From Ilumatobacteraceae bacterium (lineage in GTDB: Bacteria; Actinomycetota; Acidimicrobiia; Acidimicrobiales; Ilumatobacteraceae), in NCBI GenBank assembly GCA_023262325.1, contig JALRBS010000143.1, positions 1 to 64,000 on the forward strand: a stretch of 64,000 bases of DNA, in the 5' to 3' direction. Below are positions 35,287 through 44,160 of the stretch, piece after piece. The notes beneath the pieces were generated by a model. It did not search any database. It saw only the letters and a list, made by a program, of their open reading frames with translations, and was not told the origin of the DNA. Position 1 is the stretch's first letter; every line of letters starts with the position of its first letter. The position numbers were made by a program, and so were the translations under genes.

Positions 35287-35870
35287 TCGACGACATACGA
35301 ATCGGTGCCGACGGCATTGCTCGATGTCGATGGTGCGATGTCGACGACGAGTACCGGCGATATCACGACGAAGAGTGGGGACGACGACCGGTTCATGATG
35401 ACGAGTGGTTTGAAAAGGTTTGTCTCGAAGGGTTCCAAGCAGGATTGAGCTGGATCACGATCCTTCGACGTCGGGACCGATTTCGCGAGGTGTTCGATGG
35501 GTTTGACCCGTCGACGGTCGCCACATTCGGTGAACGCCAGGTACGCGCTGCGTTACGCGACGCTGGCATCATTCGTCACGAGGGCAAGATTCGGTCAACG
35601 ATCAACAACGCCGCACGTGCACTTGATCTGAAACGAGAGTTCGGCTCGCTCGGTCAGTTCTTTATTCAGTTCGCTGAACCTGAAAAGTCGGCGCCACGTC
35701 GGCTCGCCGACATTCCGGCGAAAACCGAGACTTCGCTCGCTCTGTCGAAGGCGCTTCGCTCACGTGGATGGACGTTTGTTGGGCCTACGACGATGTACGC
35801 GATGGCGCAATCGATGGGACTCGTGAACGACCACTTGGTGTCCTGCGATACCCGCACCCGGTGTCCGTGA
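35277..35870 (+). CDS. tag: DNA-3-methyladenine glycosylase I
   Basis: Base-excision-repair glycosylase that removes 3-methyladenine. The 197-residue product has the Tag zinc ligands Cys17, His30, His186 and Cys190, with 13 and 4 residues between partners as in E. coli Tag. The conserved FEKVCLEGFQAGLSWITIL segment carries the catalytic-region Glu51, and FVGPTTMYAMAQSMGLVNDH is characteristic of the family. It starts inside the marR 3' end, so it is likely co-transcribed with marR, an odd pairing that may be only positional. Confidence 0.94.
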   Translation: MSLIDDIRIGADGIARCRWCDVDDEYRRYHDEEWGRRPVHDDEWFEKVCLEGFQAGLSWITILRRRDRFREVFDGFDPSTVATFGERQVRAALRDAGIIRHEGKIRSTINNAARALDLKREFGSLGQFFIQFAEPEKSAPRRLADIPAKTETSLALSKALRSRGWTFVGPTTMYAMAQSMGLVNDHLVSCDTRTRCP

Positions 35871-35899
35871 GCAATTGGCCCGCCTCGGCCTCGTAAATA

Positions 35900-36592
35900 T
35901 CAGCAGAGTTGGCTGCGGAGAAATTCGTGGACATCCGGCCAGATCTTCGCAGCGAGCTCGGCATTGCGAGTGCCAAGCGCGTTATGTGTTGCCATGAAGG
36001 CGTGACCGGTACCAGCGTGAACGGTGAGCGTTGCGTCAACTCCGGCTGAGCGAAGACGGCGCTCGAGCTCGGTGGCGCCCTCGGGTGAGAAGAACGAGTC
36101 GTGTTCTGCCATGTGGCCACGAATGACCGCGGTGATCTTCGAATAGTCAGGCTGATCGTCGCCCGATGGAAATCCGTAGAACGGAACCGCCGCCGTTACT
36201 CGGTCAGGTCGAAGTGCAGCCAGCACAAAGGTCAGCATGCCGCCCATGCAAAATCCCATGACGCCGATGCCCGACCCTGTTGTTGCTACGTGGTCGCCGA
36301 GAAAGTCAACCGCACCGCTCATATCTCGCGCTGCTCGGTCCATCGGCATCGACGACATGAGCTCGCCAGCCCGGTCCATTTCGGTATGCCCGGCAAGTTC
36401 GCCGCGGTAGAGGTCGGGTGCGAGCGCAACGAAGCCATGGCTCGCAAGGTCGTCGCAGACGTCAACGATGCCTGAATCAAGCCCCCACCATTCCTGCACG
36501 ACGATGACCCCAGGCCCCGACCCGGACTCTGGTATCGCTAGGTAGCCAGATGCCTGAGAGCCGTTCGATGCAAAGGTGACTGTTGTTCCCAT
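35900..36592 (-). CDS. Dienelactone hydrolase family protein
   Basis: 230-residue alpha/beta hydrolase with a cysteine nucleophile, Cys115 in GFCMGG, the acidic Glu34 in VVQEWWG and a catalytic His in GTGHAFM, the set seen in dienelactone hydrolases. Such enzymes open lactones in chlorocatechol degradation, but many family members have other roles and no aromatic-degradation genes are nearby. It is monocistronic, with a TACGCT element 6 bases before the ATG. Confidence 0.88.
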   Translation of the reverse strand: MGTTVTFASNGSQASGYLAIPESGSGPGVIVVQEWWGLDSGIVDVCDDLASHGFVALAPDLYRGELAGHTEMDRAGELMSSMPMDRAARDMSGAVDFLGDHVATTGSGIGVMGFCMGGMLTFVLAALRPDRVTAAVPFYGFPSGDDQPDYSKITAVIRGHMAEHDSFFSPEGATELERRLRSAGVDATLTVHAGTGHAFMATHNALGTRNAELAAKIWPDVHEFLRSQLC

Positions 36593-36598
36593 GCTCCG

Positions 36599-36604
36599 AG
36601 CGTA
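36599..36604 (-). promoter_or_regulatory. Leaderless -10 element of the dienelactone-hydrolase gene (TACGCT)
   Basis: On the minus strand TACGCT is followed by 6 bases and the ATG at 36592. Confidence 0.55.
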
Positions 36605-36676
36605 GTTCGTGTCATCTCGTCATTCTTCGGCGCTGCAGTGCGAACGCGGTGTCACCCAGATGGGATCATTGACGTG

Positions 36677-38644
36677 ATGCTGTCGAATCCTGCCGTGCTC
36701 TGGGAACCTGACCCGGAGGCTCCCACCAATCTCGAGGTGTTCACTCGGTTCTGTTCCGAACGTGAAGGTCGTACGTTCAACGACTACCTCGAGTTGTGGA
36801 AGTGGTCAACCACGGACGGTCTCGAAAACTTCTGGGAAGCGGTGTGGGAGTGGTTCGATATCGCTGCTTCGTCCCCGTACACCACGGTGCTCACGCAGCG
36901 AACGATGCCCGGTGCGTCGTGGTTTGTTGGAGCGCGACTCAACTACTGCGAACACGCTCTCCGGCACCTTGACGATGATCGCGAGGCGCTTGTCGCCATC
37001 TCGCAATCGCGCCAACGTCAACAACTCAACGGAGGAGAACTTCGACGCGAAGTTGCGCGTGTTCGCTCCGGTCTCGTGAACGCAGGTGTTGGAATCGGGG
37101 ATCGGGTCGCCGGGTATTTGCCGAACACCATTGAGGCCGTTATCGCGTTTCTTGCGGCGGCGAGCATCGGCGCAATTTGGACCTCGTGCGCGCCCGAATT
37201 CGGTGTTGGCGCAGTGCTCGACCGCTTCGGACAGGTGTCACCAACGGTGCTCTTCGTTGTCGATGGCTATCGGTATGGTCAGCGCAACGTCGATCGCCGA
37301 GACGAAATTTCGCAACTTCGGGCGGGCCTGCCGTCGGTAACGACAACGGTGCTCGTTACTCACCTTGGTGCCGATCGCACCGATGGCGATGGCATCGTGC
37401 CGTGGGAAGATTTCGGTGAGTCGAGCGCCGAGCATGTGACCTTTGAGCCCGTCGCTGTCGACCACCCGCTCTACATCTTGTACTCATCGGGCACGACGGG
37501 TCTTCCGAAACCAATCGTTCACGGGCACGGCACGATCGTGCTCGAGCATCTCAAGGTTCTCGGACTGCACGCCGATATGCGCGCTTCCGACCGCTTCATG
37601 TGGTTCACCACGACTGGCTGGATGATGTGGAACTACCTGGTGTCGGGACTTCTCGTTGGCGCAACGATCGTCATGGTTGACGGCGATCCGTCTTTCGACG
37701 GGCCGGACACGTTGTGGAAGATCGCTGCTGAAGAACGAGTTACCTGGTTTGGCAGCGGCGCACCATGGTTCTCGGCGTGTCGCCGAGCGCAACTCACGCC
37801 AGGAAGAGATTTCGACCTCAGCACGCTCAGGGCGATCGGGTCGACCGGTGCTCCACTCCCACCTGATGCGTTTCGATGGATCTATGACCACGTATCACCA
37901 ACTGCGTTGTTGTCCCCGATTAGTGGCGGTACAGACGTGTGTTCGGCATTCGTTGGCGGAAATCCAGCGACACCGGTGTGGGAAGGTGAAATTCCTGCGC
38001 CGTATCTCGGATGCGCCGTTGCCGCTTGGGATGACGACGGGAATCCTGTTGTCGGGAGCCAGGGTGAACTCGTCATCACCAAGCCAATGCCGTCGATGCC
38101 TGTTGGATTCTGGGGCGATGACGACGGCAGCCGGTATCGGTCGAGTTACTTTGAGCACTTTCCAGGGGTGTGGCGGCACGGCGACTGGGTGACGTTTTCT
38201 GAGCGTGGATCCTGTGTGATTTCGGGTCGAAGTGATGCGACGCTCAACCGCGGTGGGGTGCGTGTCGGTACTGCAGAGATCTACCGCGTTGTCGAGTCTG
38301 TCGAACGAGTCATTGACTCGCTCGTGGTTCATCTTGAATCTGTTGATGGTGACGACCAAGGGTTGCTGGTGCTCTTTGTGGTCGTCGAAGGTGGCCTCGA
38401 TGACGAACTGCGAGCGTCGATCGCCACCACAGTGCGCCGTGACCTTTCGCCACGACATGTGCCCGACGAGATCTTTGAGTTGGAGTCCGTACCGACAACG
38501 CTAAGCGGAAAAAAACTTGAGCTTCCGGTCAAGAGGATCTTGCGGGGGGCGCGTGCCGACGATGTTGCGAGTCGTGATTCGCTCAAGGACCCAACGTCGC
38601 TCGAGCCGGTGACGCGAATCGCTGAGCAGAGATTTCGGAGATAA
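36677..38644 (+). CDS. Acetoacetyl-CoA synthetase
   Basis: Activates acetoacetate to acetoacetyl-CoA with ATP. The 655-residue product fits the family length and order: SWFVGARLNYCEHAL near residue 80, YSSGTTGLPKPIVHGHG, FMWFTTTGWMMWNYLVSGLL, SGGTDVCSAFVGG, the GDW and SGRSDATLNRGGVRVG motifs and the catalytic Lys in TTLSGKKLELPVK. The region differs from acetyl-CoA synthetase at WMMWN and the early N-terminal NYCEHAL. ATG 36677 is chosen; GTG 36674 or an upstream start at 36638 are possible. It can supply acetoacetyl-CoA from ketone bodies or polyhydroxybutyrate turnover. Confidence 0.9.
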   Translation: MLSNPAVLWEPDPEAPTNLEVFTRFCSEREGRTFNDYLELWKWSTTDGLENFWEAVWEWFDIAASSPYTTVLTQRTMPGASWFVGARLNYCEHALRHLDDDREALVAISQSRQRQQLNGGELRREVARVRSGLVNAGVGIGDRVAGYLPNTIEAVIAFLAAASIGAIWTSCAPEFGVGAVLDRFGQVSPTVLFVVDGYRYGQRNVDRRDEISQLRAGLPSVTTTVLVTHLGADRTDGDGIVPWEDFGESSAEHVTFEPVAVDHPLYILYSSGTTGLPKPIVHGHGTIVLEHLKVLGLHADMRASDRFMWFTTTGWMMWNYLVSGLLVGATIVMVDGDPSFDGPDTLWKIAAEERVTWFGSGAPWFSACRRAQLTPGRDFDLSTLRAIGSTGAPLPPDAFRWIYDHVSPTALLSPISGGTDVCSAFVGGNPATPVWEGEIPAPYLGCAVAAWDDDGNPVVGSQGELVITKPMPSMPVGFWGDDDGSRYRSSYFEHFPGVWRHGDWVTFSERGSCVISGRSDATLNRGGVRVGTAEIYRVVESVERVIDSLVVHLESVDGDDQGLLVLFVVVEGGLDDELRASIATTVRRDLSPRHVPDEIFELESVPTTLSGKKLELPVKRILRGARADDVASRDSLKDPTSLEPVTRIAEQRFRR

Positions 38645-38664
38645 CTGAACTCGTGGTGAGCGCG

Positions 38665-39486
38665 TTAACGAGGTTCAACGAGCAGGCTTTGTGCAGAAAT
38701 TCCGATTGGACCGTGCATGTCATGAATTGTTGATGCGGCGAGACCGGCGCCGTCGTTTCCGTATTCGCTGCGCGCGTCGAGGCACACCCATTCACCTTGC
38801 GGTTGTCGAGCGAGATGAATCGTCAGGTCTGGATTGATGTAGAGCCACGACAGATGCTCGACTCGTGCGGACACACCGTTTCCGAAGTCGACGGCAGCCG
38901 CTACGCGCTGTGCGCCGGTTGGCTCCTCGCCGGCGACGACCGGGAGGCGGAGACGTATCCACACCACGGCGCGCCCGGGGTCTGACCATGTTCCGACGAC
39001 GAAACGGTGCTCGCAGGCGTCGCTGGCATAGCCGTGATCGGCGGTCGTCGACATCGGAACCGAACGCACGCCCTCGCCATGATCGGGAATATGAAAGCCT
39101 TCGCCGGTCGCGGGAACGTCTTGTGGTTCGCGACGGATGCGAAGCGCGCGAGCCGTTGCAACTTCGACATCGCCGTCAAGGAGACATGTGCCAACGACTG
39201 AAATTCGCCGACCAGGTCGTTCAATATTGGTACGAATCTCTAGTGGTCGTCCGACGGGCACGGGTCGCTGCAATTCAATGGTGATTCGGCTGAGTTGCCA
39301 ACGATTCGCGTCCTCGAGTTGTTCGACCGAGCGAACAAGCAGTGCCGAAGGTGGAGCGCCGTGACAGTGTTCGGGGTTCCATGGTCCCCGAGACCATTTC
39401 GTTGCGATCCACTTTCCGTCGTCGACTGGTTCCCACAGGGAATCGCCTGGAGTTACCTCGTGTTGGGCTCGGGTCTCAGTGGTCAT
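38665..39486 (-). CDS. Acyl-CoA thioesterase-like double hotdog protein
   Basis: 273-residue protein resembling TesB-type or related thioesterases: N-terminal hotdog with GPWNPEHCHGAPPSALLVRSV (split across the helix), ITIELQRPVPVGRPLEI, and a second half ending in GISAQSLLVEP. It lacks a membrane segment. ATG 39486 is preferred over an upstream start at 39558 because it begins the conserved region and overlaps the upstream oxidoreductase by only 11 bases. The substrate is unknown. It closes a three-gene minus-strand operon with the luciferase-like oxidoreductase and an alpha/beta hydrolase. Confidence 0.78.
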   Translation of the reverse strand: MTTETRAQHEVTPGDSLWEPVDDGKWIATKWSRGPWNPEHCHGAPPSALLVRSVEQLEDANRWQLSRITIELQRPVPVGRPLEIRTNIERPGRRISVVGTCLLDGDVEVATARALRIRREPQDVPATGEGFHIPDHGEGVRSVPMSTTADHGYASDACEHRFVVGTWSDPGRAVVWIRLRLPVVAGEEPTGAQRVAAAVDFGNGVSARVEHLSWLYINPDLTIHLARQPQGEWVCLDARSEYGNDGAGLAASTIHDMHGPIGISAQSLLVEPR

Positions 39487-40393
39487 AGGTGACCTCCCGT
39501 TCGAGTGGTAACACCTGTGTGGCGAGATCCTCGAGGTGAGTCGTCCAGGCGTCGACACTTGTCGGTTCTGTCATCGGCAGGACAACAAACTTTGTTGTTC
39601 CCACTTCGATGAACTTCTCGATGAGAGCCGTCAATTCATCCCAGGTGTTCGGTACGAGCACACTCGGGTCGTCGAGATCTGGCCGACGACGCGCCAACGT
39701 TGCGACAAGCTCGTCGGGAATTGGTCCGTTCGCATATGGAATGAGTACCCCGTAGTGATCCTCGTCGATTGAGCGGCCGTAGTTCATGAGGTGATCGCCA
39801 ATGATGTTGCGTCCGCGTTGGGCATCCTCGGGCGTGATGAACGATGGAAGCCAACCGTCGGCAAATCGGGCGACACGTTGTAGTTCGCTCGGGGCAAAAC
39901 CACCCAGCCAAACATCCATTCGCGGCGGCACTGGCGCAACGCGGAGATCCTCAAACGCGTAGTGCGTGCCATCGTGCGAAACCTTGTCGCCCGACCACAG
40001 TTTGCGCATGATGTCGAACATCTCATTGAACATCGAAGCACGTTGCTCGCGAATAACCCCGAAGGCTCGCTGCTCGAGCGGATCGACTGCGCCGAGTCCA
40101 AAGGCGGGAAGGAATCGCCCTGGGGCGATCGACGCGAGGGTTGCGAGCTCTTTCGCAAGCACGACGGGGTTTCGTCCCGGAAGGACAAGCACACTCGTCC
40201 CGAGTTTCAGCCGGTGTGTTCGGCCGGCAATTGCTGCAAGTGCGATAAGCGGATCTGGCGCTGGGCCATTAATTCGTTCGGACAGCCACAGCGAGTCGAA
40301 CTGGAGACGCTCAAGCGCGTCTGCGACCGAAAGCAGTTCAGGGCCATTCAGTCTTGTTCGCACACCGAGACCGACGCCGATACGAACTTTCAT
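39476..40393 (-). CDS. LLM-class F420-dependent oxidoreductase
   Basis: 305-residue luciferase-like TIM-barrel flavin/F420 oxidoreductase. It begins MKVRIGVGLG, has FDSLWLSERI, LKLGTSVLVLPGRNP, SIAPGRFLPAFGLGA and DVWLGGFAPSE, the pattern of actinobacterial F420-dependent members. The reaction is not predictable. The stop overlaps the thioesterase start and the ATG overlaps the stop of the upstream hydrolase gene, so all three are co-translated and may act on one substrate. Confidence 0.85.
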   Translation of the reverse strand: MKVRIGVGLGVRTRLNGPELLSVADALERLQFDSLWLSERINGPAPDPLIALAAIAGRTHRLKLGTSVLVLPGRNPVVLAKELATLASIAPGRFLPAFGLGAVDPLEQRAFGVIREQRASMFNEMFDIMRKLWSGDKVSHDGTHYAFEDLRVAPVPPRMDVWLGGFAPSELQRVARFADGWLPSFITPEDAQRGRNIIGDHLMNYGRSIDEDHYGVLIPYANGPIPDELVATLARRRPDLDDPSVLVPNTWDELTALIEKFIEVGTTKFVVLPMTEPTSVDAWTTHLEDLATQVLPLEREVTYDH

Positions 40394-41106
40394 TTCGATG
40401 TCACGATTTCTTCAATGATGTTGGCGACAGTGTGGACGTCCTCAATGAATGGTGAATGATCGGTATCGAGAACGACGGTTGTGTCGCATCGTGTGGCAAG
40501 AATTTCCTGATGCGCCGGATGCACAAGGCGATCTTTTCGGCAGAGAACGTACGTCGATGGAATTGACACCCTTGGCGACCCGTCGACTGGCTGGGTCATT
40601 GTTGCGGTTGGTTGCGCACAATGTCGTGCGAGGTTCACGCGACGTCGGTCATCGTTGAGCGTGGGGTACATCAATTCGCCAGCGATTGACTCGTTGAGCG
40701 TTGTTGCCGTGCGTTCATCATTGAGCACCATCGCATCGGCTAGCTCCACGTGATGTCTGGGTGCAGACCGTAGAAAGCCGTTCACACTTTCACCATGATC
40801 GAGCGCGAACGCCGCAATGTAGAGCAGGTGCGAGACAGATGTGGTTCGGGCCGCAGCCTGCGTGATGACGGCACCACCGTACGAATGTCCAACGAGCAAT
40901 GTGTTCTCTCCGACGCGCTCGAGTGCCCGAACGACCGCATCAGCATCGGCGGTGAGGTCTGCAGGCGGAAGCGGCGACGCACCGTGCCCTGGCAGATCGA
41001 TCGCATCACTAGGAATACTGCGCAATTCGAGTTCGTGCTGCAGTTCTGACCAGCACCATGCACCGAGCCAGGCGCCGTGAACGAGAAGGACGCGGTCGAT
41101 TGCCAC
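40390..41106 (-). CDS. Alpha/beta fold hydrolase
   Basis: 238-residue alpha/beta hydrolase of the EstA/salicylate-esterase-like type: LLVHGAWLGAWCW with the oxyanion hole, DLPGHGASP, the nucleophile Ser in GHSYGGAV (about residue 95), YVLCRKDRLV and a C-terminal catalytic His in DTDHSPF. It starts with GTG 41106 and is the first of the hydrolase, LLM oxidoreductase, thioesterase set. No clear promoter hexamer is seen. Confidence 0.86.
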   Translation of the reverse strand: MAIDRVLLVHGAWLGAWCWSELQHELELRSIPSDAIDLPGHGASPLPPADLTADADAVVRALERVGENTLLVGHSYGGAVITQAAARTTSVSHLLYIAAFALDHGESVNGFLRSAPRHHVELADAMVLNDERTATTLNESIAGELMYPTLNDDRRRVNLARHCAQPTATMTQPVDGSPRVSIPSTYVLCRKDRLVHPAHQEILATRCDTTVVLDTDHSPFIEDVHTVANIIEEIVTSK

Positions 41107-41154
41107 CCGTCGATGCTCGCAGGTTGAGCGCTAGGTCGTGAAGTCTGACGGGTG

Positions 41155-41385
41155 TCAGTCTTCGGTCGTTCGCATCATTCGGAACCATGACCCGCAGAAC
41201 CCAACGGCGAACACGAGCACGAATAATGTCGTTTGCCCTGACTGGTCGAGACGGGAATCCAGAGCATGGGCGATGCCGCCCGCCAAGCAGGAGTACCAAA
41301 TGCCAAGTCGGCGGGTTGAGGTCCATTCGCTGTGATGATGTCGTGCGTTCGGTATGTGCGGTGTGGTGTCAGTGCTCGTGTTCAT
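41155..41385 (-). CDS. Small putative membrane protein
   Basis: A 76-residue reading from ATG 41385. It has a polar N-terminus (rich in Thr and His) and two hydrophobic stretches, LGIWYSCLAGGIAHAL and TTLFVLVFAVGFCGSWF, consistent with a two-helix membrane protein, then a charged end. A weak GGGAC precedes the start. It fills part of a 368-base gap between the hydrolase operon and the divergent MFS gene. I recognise no family. A longer reading to 41529 overlaps the MFS gene and is unlikely. Confidence 0.45.
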   Translation of the reverse strand: MNTSTDTTPHIPNARHHHSEWTSTRRLGIWYSCLAGGIAHALDSRLDQSGQTTLFVLVFAVGFCGSWFRMMRTTED

Positions 41386-41460
41386 GTTGTCCCAGAGCGC
41401 GCAGCCCGCAAAATCTCGCGGTTTTTGAACTTCACTGAGAGACAGCACAGGCATCGTCGC

Positions 41461-41466
41461 TAGCGT
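41461..41466 (+). promoter_or_regulatory. Probable -10 element of the 41475 MFS gene (TAGCGT)
   Basis: TAGCGT is followed by 8 bases and the ATG. It is the same hexamer as the obg element, one base further from the start. Confidence 0.45.
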
Positions 41467-41474
41467 CACGAGCG

Positions 41475-42725
41475 ATGTCCACCGCAGTCGGCGTTCTCCA
41501 TCACGCGCCGGTGCGCAGGTACCTCGCATCCACGGCGTTCGCGGCAGTTGGCATCAACATTTGTATTACGGCGCTGTTTAAGCAGGTCTACGACATCACC
41601 GGAGACCCTTTGTCGATTGGAATGATCGGGCTGGCACAGTTCTTACCCGGTCTTGTGCTGGCGTTGCCGAGCGGGTTTCTTGCCGATCGATACGACCGGC
41701 GACGGGTGACGGGCGTGTTCCTTTTGTTGCGGGTCGTCGCTGCGGTCGTGCTTATTGCGTTTAGTCGTTCGCAATCACAATCCTTCCTTTGGCTCGTCGT
41801 CGTTGCCGTGCTCATCGGTTCGGCAGATGCGCTCATTTCGCCGAGTCGGCGGGCGATCGTGCCGCTCATCGTCGGTTCTGAGGACCTTCCCAGGGTCATT
41901 GCAATCTGGACCGCAACATTTACTGGAAGCGCCATCGTCGGCCCGGCCTTGGGTGGTTTGCTCTACAGCATCGACCCGGTCGTTGCCTACGGTGCGGCCG
42001 GAGCATGCTCGGTTGCGTCGATCCCGCTCATCCTTGCGGTGGGCTACCTCCCAGGCATGCAGACAACTGCAGCCGGTGACGAGCGCCCAAGTCTTCGTCT
42101 GGCCCTCCAGGGCTTGTCGTTCATTCGACGAACACCGGTGGTCCTCGCTGCAATCAGTTTGGATCTTTTTGCGGTGTTGTTCGGTGGGGCAGTTGCACTC
42201 ATTCCAGTCGTTGCGACGGACCGTTTGGGTGTCGGCGATGTTGCGTATGGATGGCTGAGAGCGGCACCCGGGGTTGGAGCGGCGGCGATGGCAATTGTCC
42301 TTGCGGTTCGACCGGTGAGCCGTCGTGTCGGCCCGATGCTGCTCGTTGTCGTCGGGGTGTTCGGCGCAGGAACCGTCGTGTTCGGTATCACTCGCTCGTA
42401 CACCATTGCGTTTCTTGCGCTCGTCGTACTCTCCGCGGCCGACATGGTGTCGATGTTTATTCGTGGCGCGCTCGTCCCGCTTGCAACCCCACCTGATCAA
42501 CTCGGTCGCGTCTCGGCAGTTGAAGGGGTGTTCATCGGCGCGTCGAATGAACTCGGTGCCTTCGAGAGTGGCGTTGCAGCACGATGGCTCGGTGTGCCGT
42601 GGGCGATTGCAGGTGGCGGAATCGCAACGATTGTGATCGCCTGCGGGTTTGGGTTGCTCTTCCCATCCCTAAGAAAAATCGACACCTTTGACGATGTGGT
42701 GCCGCAGCGCGGTTCAGCCGGTTAG
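41475..42725 (+). CDS. MFS transporter (EntS-like)
   Basis: 416-residue twelve-helix carrier of the MFS exporter group related to EntS. The loop 2-3 motif is GFLADRYDRRRV, and helix 4-5 has SADALISPSRRAIVPLIV, typical of that group; the later VEGVFIGASNELGAFESG motif is also characteristic. The substrate is unknown, though the group contains siderophore and drug exporters. Its 3' end overlaps the convergent flavin oxidoreductase by 12 bases. Confidence 0.86.
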   Translation: MSTAVGVLHHAPVRRYLASTAFAAVGINICITALFKQVYDITGDPLSIGMIGLAQFLPGLVLALPSGFLADRYDRRRVTGVFLLLRVVAAVVLIAFSRSQSQSFLWLVVVAVLIGSADALISPSRRAIVPLIVGSEDLPRVIAIWTATFTGSAIVGPALGGLLYSIDPVVAYGAAGACSVASIPLILAVGYLPGMQTTAAGDERPSLRLALQGLSFIRRTPVVLAAISLDLFAVLFGGAVALIPVVATDRLGVGDVAYGWLRAAPGVGAAAMAIVLAVRPVSRRVGPMLLVVVGVFGAGTVVFGITRSYTIAFLALVVLSAADMVSMFIRGALVPLATPPDQLGRVSAVEGVFIGASNELGAFESGVAARWLGVPWAIAGGGIATIVIACGFGLLFPSLRKIDTFDDVVPQRGSAG

Positions 42726-44099
42726 GCGTCCGAGTTTTGCCAGACCGCGAAAACGACGAAGTCGTCGAACGCTTTGGTCGGAGGCGAGGCGTCCGATGCC
42801 GCTACCGATCGTTGGATACACATGCGGAATCTGGGCAAGTTCGTCGATACCGACTGCGAATCGAACAGCGAGCGCTAACTCGTTGATGATGTCGGAGGCA
42901 TGTGGCGCAAGCACGTGTGCGCCGACAATGCGGCCGTGCACAGTGACAATTTCAATGAGCCCGTCGGTTTCTCCTTCGACGACGGCACGGTGCACCTCGG
43001 AGAGTTCGAGACGGTGCACCTTGATGGCACGGTTGCGGAAACGTTCACGTGCTTGCGCTGCGGTAAAACCGACACGGGCGAGTTCGGGTTCGGTAAACAC
43101 GCACCACGGTGACAAGGTGCTTGCTTGGGCGCGGCCCGGCAGAAACATGTCGCGCACCGCAAGCGTGGCGTCGGCAACCGCAGTACTCGTGAGACGGGGC
43201 CGCCCGGCCGCGGCATCGCCGATTGCATAGATGCTTGTCACAACCGTTCGACTGCGGGCATCAACGTTGATCCCTGCAGAAGTTGCAACGATTCCAAGTC
43301 GGTCGAGTCCGAGTTCGTTGACGGCTGACGAACGTCCGGCTGCAATGAGAAGATCCTGTGCTGAGGCTTCACCTGCAGTCGACTCGACTGTGATTCGTCC
43401 ATTTCCTGAACTCACTGCGCTAATCGGTTCTCCAAGCCGAACGTCGACGCCGTCTCGTCGAAGAATTGTGAGCAATCGATCGCTGAATTCAGGTTCTTCG
43501 CTGGGTACGAGGCGCGGACCCATTTCAAACAGCGTTACTTTCGACCCGATGCGTGCGAGCGCTTGTGCGGCCTCGACACCTATTGGTCCGCCCCCAATGA
43601 TGACTACGTCGGATGGCGGCACCGGGAGATCAAAGAGCGTTTCATTCGTGAGGAAACTCACTTCGGCGAGGCCCGGTATCGACGGAATCGTCGGTCGACT
43701 GCCCGTTGCGATGAGAACAAATCGCCCTTCGAGAGTTGTCGTGCCGTCTTCGGTCGTGACCTCGACGATTCGCGGACCGATGACCTTTGCGTTGCCAGTA
43801 ACGACTTCGACGCCCCAGGATTCGACCGTCGCCCGATCAGCGAGTCCGACATGCACCGCGTGTCGCGCATCAGCCACCTGTTGCCACACATCGATACCGG
43901 TCTCCGGATGTCGATGTGAACGGCTCGCAGCACCGAGGAGCGCTTTGGATGGAATCGAACCGCTCCAGACGTTTGTTCCACCGACCCGGTTGCGTTCGAC
44001 GGCGGCAACGCGCAATCCAAGTTCGTTCGCGGCGATGCGCGCAGCGGTCAGTCCGCCGGGTCCAAGTCCGACGATGACGAGGTCGAATGGACGTGCCAT
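42714..44099 (-). CDS. NAD(P)/FAD-dependent oxidoreductase, soluble-transhydrogenase-like, lacking the redox disulfide
   Basis: 461-residue two-dinucleotide-fold flavoprotein. The FAD motif is VGLGPGGLTAA (residues 10-20), the second Rossmann motif VIIGGGPIGVEAA, and the C-terminal dimerisation domain is complete. Where dihydrolipoamide dehydrogenase has GGTCxNxGCIPSK, this protein has GGTNVWSGSIPSK (40-52), so both active-site cysteines are replaced (Asn43, Ser48). The soluble transhydrogenase SthA has also lost one of these cysteines, making transhydrogenase or NAD(P)H:acceptor activity more likely than disulfide reduction. ATG 44099 is used; the reading is open to 44267. Confidence 0.82.
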   Translation of the reverse strand: MARPFDLVIVGLGPGGLTAARIAANELGLRVAAVERNRVGGTNVWSGSIPSKALLGAASRSHRHPETGIDVWQQVADARHAVHVGLADRATVESWGVEVVTGNAKVIGPRIVEVTTEDGTTTLEGRFVLIATGSRPTIPSIPGLAEVSFLTNETLFDLPVPPSDVVIIGGGPIGVEAAQALARIGSKVTLFEMGPRLVPSEEPEFSDRLLTILRRDGVDVRLGEPISAVSSGNGRITVESTAGEASAQDLLIAAGRSSAVNELGLDRLGIVATSAGINVDARSRTVVTSIYAIGDAAAGRPRLTSTAVADATLAVRDMFLPGRAQASTLSPWCVFTEPELARVGFTAAQARERFRNRAIKVHRLELSEVHRAVVEGETDGLIEIVTVHGRIVGAHVLAPHASDIINELALAVRFAVGIDELAQIPHVYPTIGSGIGRLASDQSVRRLRRFRGLAKLGRLTG

Positions 44100-44107
44100 C
44101 ACTTCGA

Positions 44108-44113
44108 ACCGTA
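44108..44113 (-). promoter_or_regulatory. Probable -10 element of the flavin oxidoreductase gene (TACGGT)
   Basis: On the minus strand TACGGT is followed by 8 bases and the ATG at 44099. Confidence 0.4.
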
Positions 44114-44160
44114 CTTCAGGTGACGCGACCAAGACGTGCTGATGTGCTGTCATTGGACAA

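Noticed and set aside
42714-44099. Annotation of the flavoprotein as dihydrolipoamide dehydrogenase or mercuric reductase
   Set aside because: The redox-active cysteine pair those enzymes need is absent.
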